DNA of 49,417 nt from DTFZ01 sp050260375. GTDB taxonomy: Bacteria > Bacillota > Clostridia > Christensenellales > SZUA-584. Positions 46,559-49,417 of the stretch are shown one piece after another. The stretch spans positions 1-49,417 of the forward strand of contig JBLNCA010000024.1 in the NCBI GenBank assembly GCA_050260375.1. Reading direction: 5' to 3'. A model generated the notes under the pieces. That model had not been told where the DNA came from. It searched no databases and saw nothing but the letters and a program-made list of their open reading frames with translations. Both the position numbers and the translations under genes were made by a program. Position 1 is the stretch's first letter. Every line of letters begins with the position of its first letter.

Positions 46559-47488
46559 ATGGACGATGTAAGCAGTTTATCGCTTGAAGGTTACATATTT
46601 AAGCTCAAAGGCTATTGCTGCGGAGGCGGCCGTACTACGGTTATCATGGGCGTAAAGAGCGACGGCGGCGCGGCGGCGCTCACAGGCTGGATACTCGAAA
46701 TAGACCCTGCGGACCCGGCTGCAAAAAAAGACTTGAACATCTTATCCTGCGAAAAACGGAAGGGCAACGGCCCGTGGATACCTGCGGCCGCTGAAAACAC
46801 AACGTACGAGCTGATTGGCGATATAGGCGTTTCGGGGATATTGATACAGGAACGCGTGAACGGATGCCCAGATACCCCCGAGACCGAGTTCAGGATAGTG
46901 CTGGACGGAGAGATAGACTGCGGCTGCATCAAGGTAGCATATCTCTCGGGAGAAGACGTGTTTTGCACTCAGCAGACGCTTACGCCCGCTCTCCCTGAAC
47001 GTATAACGCTTGCCCCTATAGAGAAATCATTTTCCCTGTATATCGTAGTTACGGACGGCTACAGGCCTTTGCCCGGCAAGACCAGCGTTTCGGTAAGCAA
47101 GCGAGGGCTGTTCGTTGCCCATGAGCGGGGCGAATTTACACCCCAAAAAGCTTTACATCTTTTTGCGGACCCCGTATTCAAAACCGAGCACAACAACTAT
47201 TCTGTCGTAAGAAGCGTAAGGTCCGAAATTCACGGAGCGGTCAAGATAGCGGCTTCCGTGCCTGTCGAAAGCCCGTCTGCCTGCGGCGATACCGTGGAGG
47301 TATTCACCTGCGATTGTTTTGAGCTCTGCGAAACGCTAGGCTACTCAACCGAAGAATCCGCGTACGACATAGGCGACGTATACATTTACCCGGTAAAGGA
47401 GAGCTATGATTTGACGCTTCTTAATTCCCGCTGCGGCAAGTCGGTATACCGGCTCGACGGGAACTATATAATCGACTGCCTCAGCTGA
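46559..47488 (+). CDS. Cysteine-rich protein of unknown function with in-frame palindromic repeat
   Basis: 309 residues from ATG at 46559 (AAAGGAAG nine bases upstream). I recognise no family. No signal peptide is visible. At least 15 cysteines occur, several paired (YCCGGG, IDCGCIK, TCDCFELC, and DCLS at the very end). Many short strands suggest a beta-rich protein, and cysteine richness with no secretion signal fits an intracellular or spore-coat-like protein, which is speculation. Residues about 193-207 (TPQKALHLFADPVF) are encoded by a copy of the palindromic repeat family, inserted without breaking the frame. It is a single gene. Confidence 0.72.
   Translation: MDDVSSLSLEGYIFKLKGYCCGGGRTTVIMGVKSDGGAAALTGWILEIDPADPAAKKDLNILSCEKRKGNGPWIPAAAENTTYELIGDIGVSGILIQERVNGCPDTPETEFRIVLDGEIDCGCIKVAYLSGEDVFCTQQTLTPALPERITLAPIEKSFSLYIVVTDGYRPLPGKTSVSVSKRGLFVAHERGEFTPQKALHLFADPVFKTEHNNYSVVRSVRSEIHGAVKIAASVPVESPSACGDTVEVFTCDCFELCETLGYSTEESAYDIGDVYIYPVKESYDLTLLNSRCGKSVYRLDGNYIIDCLS
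47135..47178 (+). repeat. Palindromic repeat copy G inside a coding gene
   Basis: ATTTACACCCCAAAAAG - CTTTACAT - CTTTTTGCGG - ACCCCGTAT. Same flanks as the intergenic copies D and E. It adds about 14 codons in frame to the 46559-47488 gene. Confidence 0.78.
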
Positions 47489-47522
47489 AAAAGCATTGGC
47501 TTTGTTTGTTCGCGCAGGCAAA

Positions 47523-47540
47523 AGTTAACCATGGTTAACT
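47523..47540. other. Perfect 18-bp palindrome
   Basis: AGTTAACCATGGTTAACT, lying between convergent genes. Possible operator for a dimeric regulator or a chance palindrome; no loop, so a poor RNA hairpin. Confidence 0.5.
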
Positions 47541-47563
47541 GAATAAGCCTGTTTTTCGGGTAT

Positions 47564-47593
47564 AAAAAACGCTCCGCTGCTTTAGCGAAGCGT
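47564..47593 (-). terminator. Terminator of trxA
   Basis: Minus-strand ACGCTTCGC - TAAAGCA - GCGGAGCGT followed by TTTTTATA. Confidence 0.75.
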
Positions 47594-47678
47594 AGACCCC
47601 CAGGGCTAATTGCTCCTGCCTTTGGGGTTTATTATATTTCAAGAAGGACGTTCTGCCGCGGCATAGCCTTAAAGGGCC

Positions 47679-47999
47679 TTATACCGCGAGCGCTTTGTCG
47701 AGTATGTTCTCGTAGTACTTCTGCGGCCTTACGCCCACTACGCTCTCCACTACTTTTCCGTTCTTTATCACAAACACGCTGGGTATGCTCATTATGCCGA
47801 ACTGCTCGGCAAGCGAACGCTGTTCGTCGATATTTACCTTACCTATAATTGCTTTGCCTTCGTATTTCTTGCTTATGTTGTCTATCGAGGGCGCTATCAT
47901 CATGCAGGGCCCGCACCACGACGCCCAGAAGTCCAATAGCACCGGCTTATCCGTGCTGATTATTTCCTTGAAGTTTTCCACTGTCACGCTCTTTGCCAT
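47679..47999 (-). CDS. trxA: Thioredoxin
   Basis: 106 residues, the standard thioredoxin fold. Active site WCGPC near residue 28 (DFWASWCGPCMM), cis-Pro in MSIPSVFV near residue 72, and GVRPQKYY at the end. It reduces protein disulfides in the cytoplasm. GGGAGA is six bases before ATG. It lies 94 bases downstream of the Crp/Fnr regulator on the same strand, so it may be co-transcribed. No thioredoxin reductase is in the window. Confidence 0.97.
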   Translation of the reverse strand: MAKSVTVENFKEIISTDKPVLLDFWASWCGPCMMIAPSIDNISKKYEGKAIIGKVNIDEQRSLAEQFGIMSIPSVFVIKNGKVVESVVGVRPQKYYENILDKALAV

Positions 48000-48093
48000 A
48001 TTGAATCTCCCTTTTTTTGATATTACAATTTATTATCGTTTCTGCAATTTGAGAATATAATACGGCAAAGTATTTATCTGTGATTTTGTTACG

Positions 48094-48717
48094 TTAATTC
48101 AATATTATTTTTCCGCGCCCCAAACGCAAAAGGCCTTTCTCGGACATCTTCTTAAGCTGCCTTGTTATTACTTCCCTCGACGAGCCAAGATCCACCGCCA
48201 TCTTTTCATGCGTTACTTTAACCTCGCCCGTCTTGCCCGCCTTTTGCCTCAAGTATTCGAGTATACGCTCTTCGATGCTTGAAAACACCAGCATCTCTAT
48301 CGTTTCCACCGAGGTGATAAGCCTTTTCGCGAGCTCGTTGAACATATATGTCCTGAAAGGCTGGCTCCTTGCAAACAGCCGTCCGAATATCTCGGGCGGT
48401 ATTATCAATAGCGTGCTTGACTTTTCCGCTTCTATTGAGAAATCGTATTGCGTGTCGCCCATGGCGCAGACCGCGGCAAGCAGGCACATCTGCCCTTCGT
48501 TTATCCTGTAAAGCGTCATTTCCCTTCCCTTATCGGATATCCGAAATAGCCTGAGCCTGCCCTTTGCTACCATAGGCACGCCGTTGCATTGCGAATTATC
48601 GCCCGTCATTATCTGCCCCTGCGACAGTTCCTTTTTTAATACGGCATTCTTGAGAAGCGCTTTATCCGCTTCGTCCATTTTTTCATAGAACTCGAATAAT
48701 TCAAGATATTCTTTCAT
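48094..48717 (-). CDS. Crp/Fnr family transcriptional regulator
   Basis: 207 residues from ATG at 48717 (AAGGAGGTG upstream); a longer frame to 48753 has no ribosome site. The N-terminal cyclic-nucleotide-type beta-barrel (about 15-120, KELSQGQIMTGDNSQCNGVPMVAKGRLRLFRIS) carries a single Cys in the cap (QCNG) and CAMGD, and no Fnr-like set of four N-terminal cysteines. A dimer helix is followed by an HTH (VTHEKMAVDLGSSREVITRQLKKMSEKGLL, about 168-197). The effector is unknown. Upstream of thioredoxin, it may control redox or nitrosative genes; that is context only. Confidence 0.92.
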   Translation of the reverse strand: MKEYLELFEFYEKMDEADKALLKNAVLKKELSQGQIMTGDNSQCNGVPMVAKGRLRLFRISDKGREMTLYRINEGQMCLLAAVCAMGDTQYDFSIEAEKSSTLLIIPPEIFGRLFARSQPFRTYMFNELAKRLITSVETIEMLVFSSIEERILEYLRQKAGKTGEVKVTHEKMAVDLGSSREVITRQLKKMSEKGLLRLGRGKIILN

Positions 48718-48809
48718 TGGACACCTCCTTAAAAAAACGATTTCTCTTAACACTGATTATACTGGCAAAACCGTATATAATCCAGCCGGTAAGGCGCATA
48801 TGCGTATAT

Positions 48810-48837
48810 TTGAATAGCCTGTCGATTCATGTATAAT
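48810..48837 (+). promoter_or_regulatory. Promoter of the small lipoprotein gene
   Basis: TTGAAT - 16 bases - TATAAT, about 30 bases before ATG. A short palindrome CGCATATGCG lies just upstream at about 48795. Confidence 0.6.
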
Positions 48838-48867
48838 ATTGTCATACGTTTCTTTTAAGGGGACAAT

Positions 48868-49155
48868 ATGAAAAAAGCGGCGGCCTTGCTCGTCATTGTA
48901 ATATCGTTATTCCTATGCTCCTGCGTGCCCGAAATAGTACAAAAGGGCGGCGTGGTCGTGCGCGGCGAGAGGCCTAAGCCTACGAATATCATATCATACT
49001 ATAAACATGAGTACGTCGTATATGTGACCAAAAGCGGCACGAAATATCACAATGAAGATTGTCCTTACTTAAAGACCTCAAAGATAATGATATCGCTCGA
49101 GCAGGCGGCAGCGGAAGGCAAAAAGCCGTGCTCAAGGTGCTTCGGAGAGGAATGA
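48868..49155 (+). CDS. Small lipoprotein with Cys/His metal-binding-like motif
   Basis: 95 residues. The lipoprotein signal peptide MKKAAALLVIVISLFLCSC has its lipobox ending in the acylated Cys (position 17 or 19). The mature part contains YVTKSGTKYHNEDCPYLKTS and KKPCSRCFG, the His/Cys arrangement (HxxxC..CxxC) found at the ends of secreted nucleases and Ada-like zinc pockets. It thus looks like a stand-alone version of that small domain displayed on the membrane. AAGGGG precedes ATG; single gene, divergent from the Crp/Fnr gene. Function unknown. Confidence 0.8.
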   Translation: MKKAAALLVIVISLFLCSCVPEIVQKGGVVVRGERPKPTNIISYYKHEYVVYVTKSGTKYHNEDCPYLKTSKIMISLEQAAAEGKKPCSRCFGEE

Positions 49156-49417
49156 TAATATGCTTACTTGCAAATAATCATCCATCCCTTCAAGGGTAGA
49201 TTTTCTTTAACACTATAAGGGACTCTTGCTGGACAGCTTCACAGCATATTACGGTCCGTTAAACAAATTGGGCAAAGATTCTTCGTCCCTTCGGTCCTCT
49301 GAATCATCATGCGTTATCCGCACCACAATAAATGAAAACAGCTTCCATTTTTCCGTAATTCAGTTATAATGAAAATATGGCGACAAAGTTCGCGTGTCAT
49401 TGACCCATTGAGGTCGA
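49156..49417. other. Terminal intergenic region
   Basis: No gene supported. A weak CCCTT/AAGGG stem followed by TTTTCTTT at about 49180-49210 may end the lipoprotein transcript. A TATAAT box near 49365 could start a gene beyond the window. Confidence 0.35.

Overview
The window looks like a chromosome segment from an anaerobic, endospore-lineage Clostridia (Firmicutes) of roughly balanced GC. The evidence is gene content: bofA, spoIIID, a Spo0E-like protein, a ricT-tmk-holB cluster, type III pantothenate kinase, an ECF-type S component, bacterial ferredoxin, a radical SAM enzyme, and strong Shine-Dalgarno sites with sigma-A promoters of 17-nt spacing. I see no phage, integrase, transposase or CRISPR array; almost every gene is core or lineage-typical.

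Layout. 1-5650 (mostly minus): secG-rnr-smpB-ssrA, the conserved protein-export, RNA-decay and ribosome-rescue cluster, with bofA and class II aldolase upstream. 5.8-8.9 kb (mostly plus): a DUF3842-type protein, mnmA and a Nudix hydrolase. 8.9-13.4 kb (minus): a four-gene ABC-2 exporter operon with a large membrane-anchored protein. 13.8-17.4 kb (minus): a bactofilin, a short membrane coiled-coil protein, an NlpC/P60 hydrolase with the same N-terminal anchor, and a separate membrane protein. 17.5-22.3 kb (plus): Orn/Lys/Arg decarboxylase-like protein, HAD phosphatase, tmk, holB, ricT, ferredoxin. 22.4-28.4 kb: radical SAM protein, a small HTH regulator, an ECF-like sigma factor, spoIIID, three related 4-TM proteins and an SDR-family epimerase. 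28.4-35.7 kb (minus): a giant BcrA/HgdB-type fusion, a GNAT-like protein and mreCD. 35.9-38.6 kb (plus): an RluA-like protein, a Spo0E-like protein and a PAS-PP2C phosphatase. 39-45.7 kb: rpsI-rplM, rarA, a putative pantothenate transporter-coaX-hom-cupin run and an MBL hydrolase. 45.7-49.4 kb: a hairpin-rich intergenic island, tRNA-Gly(CCC), a Cys-rich unknown, thioredoxin, a Crp/Fnr regulator and a small lipoprotein.

The most unusual material is not protein-coding. (1) Downstream of the tmRNA and again downstream of tRNA-Gly sits a short element (about 205 and 105 bp). Both of its ends are inverted T-arm/acceptor sequences matching the adjacent RNA gene, and its internal hairpin shows a compensatory base change between the two copies. 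(2) A family of about nine palindromic repeats (TTTACACCCC - variable stem - GGGGACCCCGTA) lies in intergenic gaps, often right at stop codons; one copy is inserted in frame inside a coding gene. (3) A 15-bp stem around the spoIIID promoter would hide the ribosome binding site in any read-through transcript but not in a transcript starting at the candidate sigma-E promoter in its loop. (4) A structured leader precedes the pantothenate transporter/coaX operon. Among proteins, the bactofilin/NlpC locus with a shared N-terminal cytoplasmic motif, and an RluA homologue whose catalytic Asp is Glu, deserve attention.
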